A DNA stretch of 64,000 bases from Bacillus sp. OV166 (GCF_900177675.1 NZ_FXWM01000002.1:412001-476000); one strand, 5' to 3'. Shown: positions 1-9,384, numbered from the stretch's first letter. Translations and numbers: made by a program. Notes: a model not told the origin generated them from the letters alone.

Positions 1-26
1 GTAGATGCCTTATTTAGGCATCCTAC
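1..26. other. Imperfect hairpin downstream of nos
   Basis: ATGCCT and AGGCAT face each other across five bases, with flanking GTAG/CTAC pairs. It could end nos transcription on the minus strand, but no clear T-tract follows, so the role is uncertain. Confidence 0.3.
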
Positions 27-104
27 ACTGTTAGTTAATAAGCACCATTTAAATACCAGAATATAAAATTATAAAACGAAGATTTTTGTGACTATACTAA
101 AAAA

Positions 105-1184
105 TTAATATGGTTTAGGTTGATAAAAATAATTGGGTTTTTTAATGACATTATTATATGGTTTGTGGAAAATATGGGTTGCAGCTGGTGACATTGGTGG
201 AATAAGCCACGTCCAGTCGCCTGTAATAGACCTTTCACTTGCCCTTTCTTTTTCTTCAAATTTTTTGAATTGTTGTGCAGCCGTATGATGGTCTACAATA
301 CTAACCCCATCCTCCTTATAGGAATGTAAAACTGCTGTATTCAATTCTAAGAGTGCCCTATCCTTCCATAAAGATATATTACTTTTTATGTCCAACTCCA
401 TTAATTTTCCTATTTGAGGAAGCATATTATACCGCGATTCATCCGCAAAGTTCCTTGCTCCTATCTCAGTCCCCATATACCAGCCATTAAAAGGAGCAGC
501 GGTATACGTAATGCCTCCAATTTCTAAAATCATATCCGAGATCATCGGTACTGCATACCATTTCAAATTTAAATCATTAAACCATTTGTAATTGGGATGA
601 CGAATTGGCACTTCGAGAAGAAGCTTTTCTGGAATCTGGGCTACTTTTGGATGATGATCATTTACTTGAACGACTAAGGGTAAAACATCGAAATTTCCAA
701 ACTTCGGTTCCCATCCTAAATCTATACAGGTCTCGGTAAAGGAAATGGAGTGTGGATCCCCTAAAACACCTTGTTCCGTTTTGTAACCTGCATAGCGAAT
801 TAATTGGTGATTCCAAATACGAACTTTTTGGTTCGAGGCTTTTTGTGAAAAAATGGTGATTGTAGGGCGTATTCGACCCTTATTCGTTGCATATTCGATG
901 TGTTCAAATAAGGCTTCGATAATTTCTTCTTCTGTCTTTAGGTTCCTCTTATCGATCACGTTTAATTGATCCCAAAATAACCTTCCTATACAACGGTTAC
1001 TATTACGCCAAGCCATTTTTGCCCCATATTCAAGCTCTAGGTTGGTGTGTTCATAAAAACCTTTATTTCGTAACTGTTCATTCAATTCATTCAATCTATG
1101 TTCTAGTTCTTGCTCCGTTTTATTTAATTCTCTATAACAAGTCCGGATAAATTCCTCAGCTTCCTTTAGTAAATCATTAATCAA
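105..1184 (-). CDS. nos: Bacterial nitric oxide synthase oxygenase
   Basis: Oxidises L-arginine to citrulline and nitric oxide on a thiolate-ligated heme, using electrons from general flavodoxin-type reductases. The 359 residues match the oxygenase-only form of Gram-positive bacteria; there is no reductase domain. Visible family motifs are WRNSNRCIGR around residues 59-68, with Cys65 the likely heme ligand, and GWYMGTEIGARNFADE, holding the Glu that binds the arginine guanidinium. The start is supported by an AAGGAGGA site 7-8 bases upstream. It stands alone, with no partner reductase next to it, as is usual for bacterial NOS. Confidence 0.96.
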   Translation of the reverse strand: MINDLLKEAEEFIRTCYRELNKTEQELEHRLNELNEQLRNKGFYEHTNLELEYGAKMAWRNSNRCIGRLFWDQLNVIDKRNLKTEEEIIEALFEHIEYATNKGRIRPTITIFSQKASNQKVRIWNHQLIRYAGYKTEQGVLGDPHSISFTETCIDLGWEPKFGNFDVLPLVVQVNDHHPKVAQIPEKLLLEVPIRHPNYKWFNDLNLKWYAVPMISDMILEIGGITYTAAPFNGWYMGTEIGARNFADESRYNMLPQIGKLMELDIKSNISLWKDRALLELNTAVLHSYKEDGVSIVDHHTAAQQFKKFEEKERASERSITGDWTWLIPPMSPAATHIFHKPYNNVIKKPNYFYQPKPY

Positions 1185-1320
1185 AACAAATCCTCCTTGG
1201 GTAGATGGTAGATAATATCCTATTATGTAAAAAGGATCTAAATCTAAACAAATAATATTGTTACAAAATCAACTTTACCATTTAACCCAAAGAGATTTCC
1301 ATCCCATTTCAACAATCCTG

Positions 1321-1391
1321 CCCCGTTACTTGAATAAGAAAAAGGCTTTACCCCTAATTGAAGTAAAGCACCCGTTAGTTGAAATAAGAAC
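1321..1391. repeat. Dispersed GCACCCGTTAGTT-type repeat, two units
   Basis: Two related units sit here: CCCCGTTACTTGAATAAGAA at 1321-1340 and AAAGCACCCGTTAGTTGAAA at 1364-1383. Variants of the same sequence recur at about 2040, 2625-2731, 5772, 6335, 9390, 10090-10180, 11165, 11540-11600, 30058, 30737 and 43320, nearly always just after or between small genes. I see no coding potential. Confidence 0.6.
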
Positions 1392-1402
1392 TCTATTCGT
1401 TT

Positions 1403-1877
1403 TCAAATTTTATTTTCTCCGCCAATAAGTCCCTCTTGCCACATTTGATAAATGTAAAGGGTGATAGAGATTATTGTCATTATTAATATCCCTTCAATAG
1501 GCGATAAATTTCCTGCACTGGTTGTAATTTTGAGTTTTTTCCATAAAGCCAGCCCTGAAACCAAATGAATAGATACAATCTACAATCAAATTAACAACGA
1601 AATAAATCCAAAATTTACGAAATGTAAAATAAAATATCCATATGGTCCCAACCAAAAAAACACCATAAACAGTATGTGTTTGTGCAACTTTATCCCAAGA
1701 AAAAAGAGTTTCTTTATACTTCCACCAACCATACTTCCAAGCAACTTGGTACATTATTGTATTTATCACCGTTGCAAATAAGGCAACAGGCATATATCTA
1801 CGAAGAGCAGAGTTGTTCAAAAAGAATAAGGAAAGCCAGGGTAATAAAAAGAAAGCCCATAAAACGAGTTTTATCAT
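1403..1877 (-). pseudogene. Multi-pass membrane protein, CBO0543-like, C-terminal frameshift
   Basis: The open frame from 1877 gives 127 residues with about four hydrophobic segments, resembling the CBO0543-type small membrane proteins of spore formers. Near 1560 the frame leaves the membrane pattern (FGFRAGF...) and stops at 1494. Reading one base over from the same place gives VSGLALWKKLKITTSAG, then a hydrophobic segment (GILIMTIISITLYIYQMW), ending at 1403. A one-base indel has probably split one gene of about 155 residues. The start has an AAGGAG site. Function unknown. Confidence 0.55.
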
Positions 1878-2053
1878 ATATATAGTCTCCTTTTATTCCT
1901 ATCTTGTTATAGCCTTCTCAAAATCCCCTTTAACCATCCATTTTATTCAACTATTCTGCTTCGATAGTTTAAGTACAAACTTTCACAATCTATCTTGTGC
2001 GAAATGGAAAAAGGCGACCTTCTTCTTAAAGTATCGCACCCGTTTGCTAAATA

Positions 2054-2571
2054 TCATACTTTATCAATACCATTACCAGCTACAACAAAGTGAGGACTGC
2101 CATCCTTACGATTAAAGAATCTCCAGAATTCACTGTATTCATCATCTTCTGAACTGTCTGGGAATACTTCCAACACAAAACCATCCGATAAAAATAACTT
2201 TAATCCTCCAACATCATCAGACTCAATGCTTTCTACAATAATATTTTCTTGTACGCTTTCCAAGAAGGGTTTAATACGCTCATCAAATCTATTGTTTCCT
2301 TGAACATCCCAGTCAAAGTCCCCGTCATCTTCATCCCATCCTGAAAATGGAGAATAAAAATCTCTTGAGGCTACTAAGATTTTATCACTTTTGGAAATAC
2401 GCCAAGAACATTGAATATTTAAAGCATATTCAGCTACTGTTTTGGTTTCTCCTTTCCTGGTTACTGAAATCAATTCACCAAATCCAAGCCAAAAAAGGTT
2501 AGAAGCTCTCCCAGCGTATTGTAATTTCAAATACAATATTTACTTAATGCGGATTTAATTTCTTCTTTCAT
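2054..2571 (-). pseudogene. Hypothetical protein, N-terminal frameshift
   Basis: The long frame (160 aa from a TTG at 2536) has no convincing ribosome binding site. Just upstream, AAGGAGACGAGG precedes an ATG at 2571 that reads MKEEIKSALSKY before stopping in frame. Joining the two frames near 2536 gives MKEEIKSALSKY followed by LKLQYAGRASNLFWLGFGE, a natural N terminus. A one- or two-base indel probably separates start and body. The acidic protein resembles small cytosolic immunity-type proteins found near polymorphic toxins, but I recognise no named family. No toxin gene is adjacent. Confidence 0.6.
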
Positions 2572-2624
2572 CCTCGTCTCCTTCTGCTAATAAAAAGCTA
2601 TTATCTGTTATTTTATCCATAACT

Positions 2625-2731
2625 CTTGTTGAGCTAACCTGCTCGTTAGCTCAACAAGAAAAAATGACCGCCGCTGCGATCATTGATGGAAATCGATCTT
2701 TCACTCAAGCAACCCGTTAGTTGAAAATGAC
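2625..2731. repeat. Dispersed repeat with perfect 13-bp hairpin
   Basis: CTTGTTGAGCTAA (2625-2637) and TTAGCTCAACAAG (2646-2658) form a perfect stem round an eight-base loop, followed by AAAAAATGACCGCC and then the unit GCAACCCGTTAGTTGAAAAT at 2709-2728. This is the clearest hairpin form of the dispersed repeat. No T-run follows on either strand, so it is not a standard terminator. Confidence 0.6.
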
Positions 2732-2744
2732 ACCATATGTTTTA

Positions 2745-3023
2745 TTAGGCTGTGTTAACGTTCATGTGCTTACAAAGTCTAAATAACATAAAAATTTGTA
2801 GAGCAAACCATACAATAAATAAGAAAATAAGTATTGGTTCAAGTTCCTGAAAGAAAAGTAAAAGAATATTGGGTAACATTAATGCAAGACTTATGCCCAT
2901 TAATATCTGGGATTTTTTTATTAAAGCAATAATAAAAAATATTATTGAGAAGCCTGATACTAACCAAATAATAATTGCCATATACCAAAATATAAATATT
3001 TCAAAAAATACATTTCCGCCCAT
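2745..3023 (-). CDS. Small hydrophobic membrane protein
   Basis: Ninety-two residues, almost all hydrophobic, with three predicted membrane segments (about 10-33, 37-55 and 60-82). The ATG at 3023 follows an AGGAGA site six to seven bases upstream, which supports a real gene. No family recognised. It lies immediately downstream, in transcription direction, of intron copy 1. Confidence 0.55.
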   Translation of the reverse strand: MGGNVFFEIFIFWYMAIIIWLVSGFSIIFFIIALIKKSQILMGISLALMLPNILLLFFQELEPILIFLFIVWFALQIFMLFRLCKHMNVNTA

Positions 3024-3237
3024 TTTAATTCTCCTATCAGATTTTTATTAATAAACTTACACAAGAAAAATATACCACTTACTTATAACTCACGAACCAA
3101 TTTATGTTTTTATATTTTTCGTCAAATGTAAACATTCTTCAGCTAGTCGAGTAGAAGGGAGCCTTTTTACCTTGCGGTAAATTGTACTCCACCCTCCGGG
3201 TAGAAAGGTCGCCCAATTGGCGACTCAAACCCCCACA

Positions 3238-3270
3238 GAACCCGGCGTGCGGATTTCCCGCACCGGGCTC
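3238..3270 (-). ncRNA. Group II intron domain V (inner module, copy 1)
   Basis: A hairpin of 33 nt on the minus strand beginning GAGCCCGGTGCGGGAAA and ending GCCGGGTTC, with the GAAA tetraloop and two-base bulge typical of the catalytic domain V. It lies just downstream of the intron-encoded protein. Confidence 0.8.
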
Positions 3271-3283
3271 TTCAGAAATTGCT

Positions 3284-4603
3284 TCACAGTTTCGCGTACA
3301 TTTTTAATTCCGAAAATGGAATTGAAAGTTTAGGACGCTTTAGAGGAAAAAACGACTTAATCTTATTGAACTTTTCCCACGTTATATAGCTCTTTTGGCT
3401 TCTACTACTTAACATTCTTCTCCAATAACGTTCCGTAATTTTATAGATTTTTGTTATTGACCGAAGATTGCCAGCCATACCATAGTAATTGTAATGACCT
3501 CTAAGAATTTGATTTATCTTCTCAACTTGGTCTTTTATAGACCAATGTCTGATAGTACGAAGTACTTCTTGGATTTTATTTACACTTCGCTTAAATCTGG
3601 TCTTCTCGGTTTTCCTACCTACCATGAAATTACCCTTACGGTTTTTTGTACAATAATGTGTAAAACCTAGGAAATAGATCGTTTCTAATTTCTTTCCTTT
3701 TTGCAGGGCATGTTTACTGGCAAACCGTCCAAACTCTACTAACCTAGTCTTATTAGGTTCAAGCTCTAATGAGAATTTCCTTAATCTTTTCACAAGGACT
3801 TTCCCAAACCTTATTGCATCTGAACGATATTGAAAACACACTACAAAATCATCGATATATCTTATTAGATATGACTCTCCTTTGAGTCTTGGTTTTATTG
3901 CTTTCTCAAACCACAAATCCAATACATAGTGAAGATAAATGTTACTTAATAGTACACTAATTGAACCACCTTGCGGTGTTCCAGTTTCACTGGCATAAAT
4001 ATCCTTACCTTCCATTACACCTGCTTTTAACCATCTTTTAATCAGACTAATAATTCTAGGATCACCAATCCTATGTTGCACGAATTTAATTATCCAATCA
4101 TGGTCTAAGGTTCCAAAGAAGTTCTTCAGGTCGGCTTCCAGCACCCAGCTAACTTTCTTCCCTGAAATAATCTCATTAAGGGTAGCTAAGGCATTATGTG
4201 CTCCCCTATTTGGCCTACCACCGTATGAACAATTTAGAAAGTCTTGTTCATAAATTGATGAAAGTACCGTTGCTGTACTTCTTTGTAAAGCTCTATCTGC
4301 CACCGAAGGTACTCCGATCGGTCGTTTTTCTACTTTCCCAGGTTTAGGTATCCAGACCCTTCTTACTGCTGGAGGTTTATAGCTATGTCTGTAGATTGAA
4401 TTCATCATATCTCCAACCCAATTTTCAAACTCAATTATAGCCATATCCCTTGAGGTACCATCAATGCCAGGTGAAGTGTTCTTTGGCATATGGTTTAAAC
4501 TAGTCCAAATCAACTCTTTTGTAATGTGATGTGCTAATGATGTAAATTGTAGTTTTTCATCTTGTTGAGCTTTTACTGCTATTCTCTCTAATCCTGTTGT
4601 CAT
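3284..4603 (-). CDS. ltrA: Group II intron-encoded reverse transcriptase/maturase (copy 1)
   Basis: Helps its intron RNA fold and splice, and copies it into DNA at new sites. The RT core runs from about residue 20 to 300, with YIDD at 249-252 and GTPQGGSISVLLSNIYLHY at 208-226. A maturase (X) domain follows to the end at 439. No HNH endonuclease domain is present, so mobility probably uses single-stranded or replicating DNA, as for other endonuclease-minus introns. The ATG has an AAGGAGA site nine bases upstream. The protein is identical, residue for residue, to the one at 34363-35682. Confidence 0.93.
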   Translation of the reverse strand: MTTGLERIAVKAQQDEKLQFTSLAHHITKELIWTSLNHMPKNTSPGIDGTSRDMAIIEFENWVGDMMNSIYRHSYKPPAVRRVWIPKPGKVEKRPIGVPSVADRALQRSTATVLSSIYEQDFLNCSYGGRPNRGAHNALATLNEIISGKKVSWVLEADLKNFFGTLDHDWIIKFVQHRIGDPRIISLIKRWLKAGVMEGKDIYASETGTPQGGSISVLLSNIYLHYVLDLWFEKAIKPRLKGESYLIRYIDDFVVCFQYRSDAIRFGKVLVKRLRKFSLELEPNKTRLVEFGRFASKHALQKGKKLETIYFLGFTHYCTKNRKGNFMVGRKTEKTRFKRSVNKIQEVLRTIRHWSIKDQVEKINQILRGHYNYYGMAGNLRSITKIYKITERYWRRMLSSRSQKSYITWEKFNKIKSFFPLKRPKLSIPFSELKMYAKL

Positions 4604-5147
4604 GATTGGTTTCTCCTTACTTTGAATTAAGGACCGAAATCTTCCATTGAATGAAGCTCATGTTTCCTTAGATTGATTCAATTTCCGCTAACCGCTTCCC
4701 CATGTAATAGGCTCTCCCTATCTCAGAGTACTATCAGTTAGTAAGACTTCCAATAAACCATCGAATTCTCCTTGCTTTGTGGGCTTGTTGAATTCTTATC
4801 TATATGTTATAGAAGTTTATTGGATCTCCCTTGTTCCCAAAGGAATCCATTGATGACATGCCGTAGGTACGAATCCCGGGAGTAACGATAATACCCTTGC
4901 CTATAGCGGTTATTTCATTGTTGCCTTCCCCATTGAGAGAAAAGGTCGGCTACTCCACATCACGTTTAATTTCGGGACTAATTATCCTTTTCACTTTATT
5001 CCGGCCTGCCATCTTCCTGTCTACGCTTCGCAGTACACGTTACCGTGTACCACGCAAGACTCGGTACAAGACTGCTGGCTAAGCATTATCTAGACGACTA
5101 TCTCAAGTCGTATGTATTCCTTGAGCTTTCAAGGCGCAACCCTCACA

Positions 5148-5180
5148 GAACCGTGCTTGCGCTATTCACGCACACGGCTC
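5148..5180 (-). ncRNA. Second domain V, outer intron module, copy 1
   Basis: A minus-strand 33-nt hairpin, GAGCCGTGTGCGTGAATA to GCACGGTTC, followed by TGTGAGGG. It has the layout of a group II domain V but lies upstream of the intact RT gene, showing that a separate intron module precedes the ORF-bearing one. Confidence 0.72.
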
Positions 5181-5187
5181 CTCCTAG

Positions 5188-5265
5188 TTACCATTCATAA
5201 AATGTAGCTAATCTCTTAGATTCAGATTTTGCTAATTCTGCTATCCTTAGTAGTTTTGTTTCCAT
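5188..5265 (-). pseudogene. Vestigial reverse-transcriptase N terminus in outer intron module
   Basis: A 25-codon frame METKLLRIAELAKSESKR followed by LATFYEW and a stop. The first 18 residues resemble the N terminus of group II intron RTs, and domain V follows eight bases after the stop. I infer that the outer module lost almost all its ORF by deletion. The identical remnant is in copy 2 at 36267-36344. Confidence 0.5.
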
Positions 5266-5771
5266 TTATCCCTACCTCTGAGTGTAGTAAATGTTTCCCT
5301 AGTAAGGGCGATAACTGGTAGCTAGCCTTTCCTCCATCGGCATTACCCAACTTCATTGGTACTACGCTGCTATCCGACTCCCTACACAGCATTTGGTTTC
5401 CTTGCTTTTTATCGCTTGTACACCATACTCTTCTAACAAGAAAAGACCGGTAGGGTCTCCCGAGTTGCCGTATCATATCGATGTGTAACGTGCCAAGGTC
5501 TCTGACTCCAGAGAGGTTTTATCCATCTTGCCCTTAACGAAGGATAAAATGTAGCTTTCTGCTGCAGGTAAAGCATCAGCCCTCTCGTTTTACTAACATT
5601 ATGGAGCTCAATCCCTTCAACCAATTGGCTTTCGGCCCGCCACCTAACTATCTACGCTTAAAGACTAAAGTTACCTTTACCCCTCCAAGACTCGCTACGA
5701 GCGAATGGCTAGTTCTTACTCGACGGGAATCCCACCCGCTATATGATACGACCTAGGCTCGGCCGCACACC

Positions 5772-5824
5772 TGCCCTTTAGTTTAATAAGAAAAGGTGAT
5801 TACCCTTTGGTTCAGTAATCACCC
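5772..5824. repeat. Repeat unit plus hairpin downstream of UPF0158 gene
   Basis: TGCCCTTTAGTTTAATAAGAA is a dispersed-repeat variant lying directly against the intron 5' end. GGTGATTACC and GGTAATCACC-like arms (5796-5824) form a stem that may terminate the UPF0158 transcript on the minus strand. Confidence 0.45.
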
Positions 5825-5833
5825 CTGTCATTT

Positions 5834-6301
5834 CTATTTAATAAAGTTTATTTTATTTTCCTGACACCATTCAATCGCAATTTGTTTAAAACACTCGTCA
5901 CGGTATGAATACCATTGTTCTTCCATTTCAAAATCTATTATTTTGTCCTTAAACCTTCTAAAGGCACCCTTTTCCTTAATTGCCCTTAATAAGGATTCCT
6001 GTTTACTTTGATCACTTACTGTTAAGCAAAATTTTTCCATTATTTCATATTCATTCACTTCATATTTAGTAGGTAGTTCTTTGTAATTCTCAAAGTTTTC
6101 AACTACATCAATAGCAACTTTTCTATCTTCTTGTTCCCATTCAGGTAAATGATCGAACGGTTCTTCCTCTTCAGCAGCTCTTAAATTTTCCGAAGTTACT
6201 GAAATAATTTCACCCGCTTTAATACTTAGAAATGTACGAGATTCTTCAAACTGCATTTCCAATTCTTCAACAATAGATTGGAGCTTTACTGGATTATTCA
6301 A
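5834..6301 (-). CDS. UPF0158 family protein
   Basis: An acidic 155-residue protein. The pattern of GEIISVTSENLRAAEEEE near residue 27, a central FENYKELPTKYEVNEYEIME segment and a C-terminal WYSYRDECFKQIAIEWCQEN fits UPF0158, whose biochemical role is unknown. It lies between the 5' end of intron copy 1 and a copy of the dispersed repeat. UPF0158 proteins often sit with small immunity-like genes, as here, but that link is inference. Confidence 0.75.
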   Translation of the reverse strand: MNNPVKLQSIVEELEMQFEESRTFLSIKAGEIISVTSENLRAAEEEEPFDHLPEWEQEDRKVAIDVVENFENYKELPTKYEVNEYEIMEKFCLTVSDQSKQESLLRAIKEKGAFRRFKDKIIDFEMEEQWYSYRDECFKQIAIEWCQENKINFIK

Positions 6302-6388
6302 TTATTGATCACCCTTTGTTTTTTTAATAATGCACCCGTTAATTCATAAAGGGGTGCAATCTTCTTTTTTTTAGTTTCCACGAACTGT

Positions 6389-6505
6389 TCAAACATTTTT
6401 TCGCTGTTTCCATTTCACATAATAATAGGCAGCCAATATTATTATGAAGGTGGATGCAAAATTCAAAAGCAAAAGACCGAATTTTATCCATAAACTAAGT
6501 AACAA
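6389..6505 (-). CDS. Possible 38-aa single-pass membrane peptide
   Basis: From a TTG at 6505, eight bases after AAGGAG, the frame reads LLSLWIKFGLLLLNFASTF and continues through one hydrophobic helix to a basic tail (KWKQRKNV). The ribosome binding site and the helix with a positive C terminus suggest a genuine small membrane peptide. No family recognised; the TTG start lowers confidence. Confidence 0.4.
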   Translation of the reverse strand: MLLSLWIKFGLLLLNFASTFIIILAAYYYVKWKQRKNV

Positions 6506-7001
6506 CTTCTTTACTCCTTATTGAGCAGTTTGTGCTTATAAGTCATTAAATCCAGTTTTTTCAATTTCTTATTAAACTAAACTGCGATGAGAAGCCAAAT
6601 AAAGAATATTCCTTTGAACTTCTTATTCCATATCCATGATCAACTAAACTGCTTACCTACTCAAGGGATCAGATATGGTCTTTATATTGTTTTAAAAAAA
6701 ACTCACCAAGTATTATAATATTGTTTTTAAATAAATTTTGTCTGTTGTTTTGAGAAGCTCTGTAATGAAATGAATGGGCAATTGTATTAAAAAAGAAAAT
6801 TAATTTCGTCTGAGAGCGAATCTCAGACAGGTCCCACACTTTAATTCTATAAAATGTTTTTGTATTTTTTAATCAAAGAACTTGGAGGAAGAACATAGAT
6901 AGAACAAGCATTCTGTGATAAAATGTAAGTAAAGATAATTAGGTATTATCTTTACTATACATAATATGATTATTTATAACTAATCCTTAGGAGGTCAAAA
7001 A
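6506..7001. promoter_or_regulatory. Upstream region of recombinase with 12-bp inverted repeat
   Basis: AT-rich non-coding DNA. At 6928-6956, AGTAAAGATAAT and ATTATCTTTACT form a perfect 12-bp inverted repeat with a TAGGT centre, 46 bases before the recombinase start. It could be an operator or the recombinase's own crossover core. AGGAGGTC before 7002 is the ribosome binding site. Confidence 0.5.
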
Positions 7002-8117
7002 ATGAATTACTTGACTCTTCTTCAAAATATGAATGGTGAACAGTACTTAACCCATTTACAGGAGAATCTAAGATCTCGTCATCTACTTGATGAGAATCGG
7101 AACCTCACTCTCGAAAATAGTACCGAACAGGATTTTCTTGAAATGTTTTTTTTAGAGAAATTGTTCCCGCAAGATAAAAAGCTTTCTTCCCACACGATTA
7201 AAGCTTACCGCTCGGATGCGAAAACGCTGCTTACTTTTCTGACTGAACATTCTCTTTCCTTTCGGGATATCGGATTTCCAGAAATAAAAGCGTATAACCA
7301 ATTTATCAAAGAAAAGTACGCAGCCAAATCTGCCATACGAAAATTGGAGTTTTTCAGAAGGTTATTGGACTTTGGTTATGAGACGCAATTTTATAAAGCC
7401 CACCTATCTACTTGGATCTCCAAGCCGGTGTCTAAAAAAGGTCACTATATAATAGAAGAAACTCGTCACGCAGAAGGACAAACCCGATTGCAAGTCAGGG
7501 AATTGAATCAGAGGGATGCTGAATTTCTTATTTCTTTCTTTCCTAAAATTGTAAAGGCAACAAGAAATCGAGAACAATTGGAGAAAAGGAATTTGCTGAT
7601 TGGTTACTTACTCTATACGACAGGACTTCGTGCAAGTGAGCTTTTAAGCTTAAATTGGGGAAGTTTTCGATACAATCGAAAAGGGTATCTATTTGCAGAT
7701 GTCATTGGAAAAGGGAATAAGCCTCGATCGATTCCTGTAAGAGAAGAAACAAAAGAAATTCTATTTAACTATCGAAAATGTTTGGACGAATCCGTTGAAA
7801 TCAACATGCAAGATACAAGTCCGCTTTTTTTCGCTTTATATAATAAAATTGAACCACTTGTAAATAAAAAACGATTAACATACCCTGCCCTGTATAAAAT
7901 CGTGAAAGAAGCGGTTCACCTTGCTGGGAAAAATTTAAGCGTAACGCCTCACTGGTTCCGTCATACATTTGTTACTCTTCTGCTAGAGAACGACGTTCCA
8001 CTTGCGGTAGTTAAGGATTGGGCTGGCCATTCGGATATTTCTACAACAAATATATACTTAGAACGCATCAACCAAGACAACTCATATCTTCATTTAAATA
8101 AAGTTAACTTGTTTTAA
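7002..8117 (+). CDS. Tyrosine recombinase/integrase (XerC/D-like)
   Basis: A site-specific recombinase that cuts and rejoins DNA through a catalytic tyrosine. A SAM-like N-terminal DNA-binding domain spans about 40-140. The catalytic domain keeps Arg210 (TTGLRASELL), His317 and Arg320 (TPHWFRHTF), His343 (AGHSDISTT) and Tyr352. At 371 residues it is near the Xer length plus a short N-terminal extension. Its start follows AGGAGGTC. It is not paired with an excisionase and could serve an integrated island or a plasmid resolution system. Confidence 0.9.
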   Translation: MNYLTLLQNMNGEQYLTHLQENLRSRHLLDENRNLTLENSTEQDFLEMFFLEKLFPQDKKLSSHTIKAYRSDAKTLLTFLTEHSLSFRDIGFPEIKAYNQFIKEKYAAKSAIRKLEFFRRLLDFGYETQFYKAHLSTWISKPVSKKGHYIIEETRHAEGQTRLQVRELNQRDAEFLISFFPKIVKATRNREQLEKRNLLIGYLLYTTGLRASELLSLNWGSFRYNRKGYLFADVIGKGNKPRSIPVREETKEILFNYRKCLDESVEINMQDTSPLFFALYNKIEPLVNKKRLTYPALYKIVKEAVHLAGKNLSVTPHWFRHTFVTLLLENDVPLAVVKDWAGHSDISTTNIYLERINQDNSYLHLNKVNLF

Positions 8118-8984
8118 AGACCTTCTTTTTATTTATTTAAATAATACAAAAGTTTTTTGGTAACTTTTGATTAGAAAGAGTTTTCTTGACACTTGTTTTG
8201 TGGGAAATCTAAGAAAAGGAAAAAAGTTATTGGCATTTTTACTTTCTTTATTGTGGAATAGAGGAAATTTCAGCTTCTAATTATTTACAATATATTTTTC
8301 AAGGAAATATAACCCCAAAATCTTAAATCGTATTTATTGGTTCAAAGAATTAATTATGATTAGAACTATTTTTAATTTTTAAGGCTTAATGTACTTTAAT
8401 CCTTGTTTCCTTAATTTAGGGTGTTGGAGATTTCCATTGTGCTGTAATTATCTTTTCTTTTATGTATAACTACTCATCTAATTTTGTTGTATGAAAAATG
8501 TTTGAAATTTCAATTAATTAAGTGTATATCAATATTTATATAATTATTTAAAACGGTCAAATACCTGAAATAAATGTTATTTCTTTACTTTTTTATCTGC
8601 ACTGGTCCAACTGCAATAAAAAACAGATGTATATAACAATTATGAGATTGTTAACATTTTTAGAAATAACATATATTATAATAAATACATATTATATATG
8701 TTAACATATATGTTTATATATAATTTATTGTTATTTTTGGATTATAATTTTAATAGTAAAAATCCAAACCCTAGACTGTATTCATTTTGATTAAAACTAG
8801 TAATCAAAAGGAATTCTAACATAAAAACAAAAAGTCTCGAAAAAATTTTTTTCGAGACTTTCAATTACTGTAAATCACTATAAAAGGTTTTGATCTTTTA
8901 CTTTAAATCAATAGGTTCTAGCCCTTAACCTATTTAAGTAATAAAAATAAAATTTACTAATACACACAAATTAAACAGGTCTCA

Positions 8985-9256
8985 AGCAGTTTTGAAGACT
9001 GACGCAATATAATCCTCTCAATCATTCCGATCAATCAGCGTCAACATCAACGTTTAATCAACGACTTACACAGTTTATGCTCAATCACCGAAACAGTTTT
9101 CGTTCGTCCTTTACGGTTTTATAATAGTCGAATGTTATCGTATGTGTCAATATTCGAAAATCAAAACTCCGTCCCATCCGCAATCTACAAGGGAACGACA
9201 TCACCTTCCTCAGTTTTTAATCGAACTTCCTTATGTATCGGTTCTAGAAATTTCAT
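8985..9256 (-). pseudogene. Possible decayed coding region, unknown
   Basis: From an ATG at 9256 the minus strand reads MKFLEPIHKEVRLKTEEG with stop codons a little further on. Fragments such as YDNIRLL and VIEHKLCKSLIKR look protein-like but are separated by stops. Probably an old gene remnant; I cannot name it. Confidence 0.25.
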
Positions 9257-9384
9257 CTTTATTGACCTGTATCATGTAATTATAAATATAGAAATATAAC
9301 GAAAACTGGTGTCCTTAGACTACCTTCCTACGTTTCATTACAGCATAAATAGCCCTTCCAAAATGAAGGGTTACCAATGCCTCC

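Larger units (their letters stand above)
3143..5770 (-). mobile_element. Composite (tandem) group II intron, copy 1
   Basis: A minus-strand element with two successive group II intron modules. The outer module starts at about 5768-5770 with a GUGYG-type end (GTGTGCGGCC on the minus strand), keeps a vestigial reverse-transcriptase start (5265-5188) and has its own domain V at 5180-5148. The inner module carries the full ORF (4603-3284), then domain V (3270-3238), a domain VI stem at about 3225-3208 and a roughly 60-nt extension ending CTCGACTAG. The element recurs at 34223-36720. Inner boundaries between the modules, near 5100-5140, are not resolved. Confidence 0.75.

Noticed and set aside
4897..5082. 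Short plus-strand frame inside intron copy 1 (same at 35976-36161)
   Set aside because: It lies on the antisense strand of structured intron RNA, is identical in both copies only because the intron is, and has no ribosome binding site.
5222..5624. Minus-strand frames of 84 and 63 residues in the intron 5' region (and the copy 2 equivalents)
   Set aside because: They overlap domain I-type RNA sequence in two phases, with Arg/Trp-rich low-complexity translation. Such frames are routinely spurious in group II introns.
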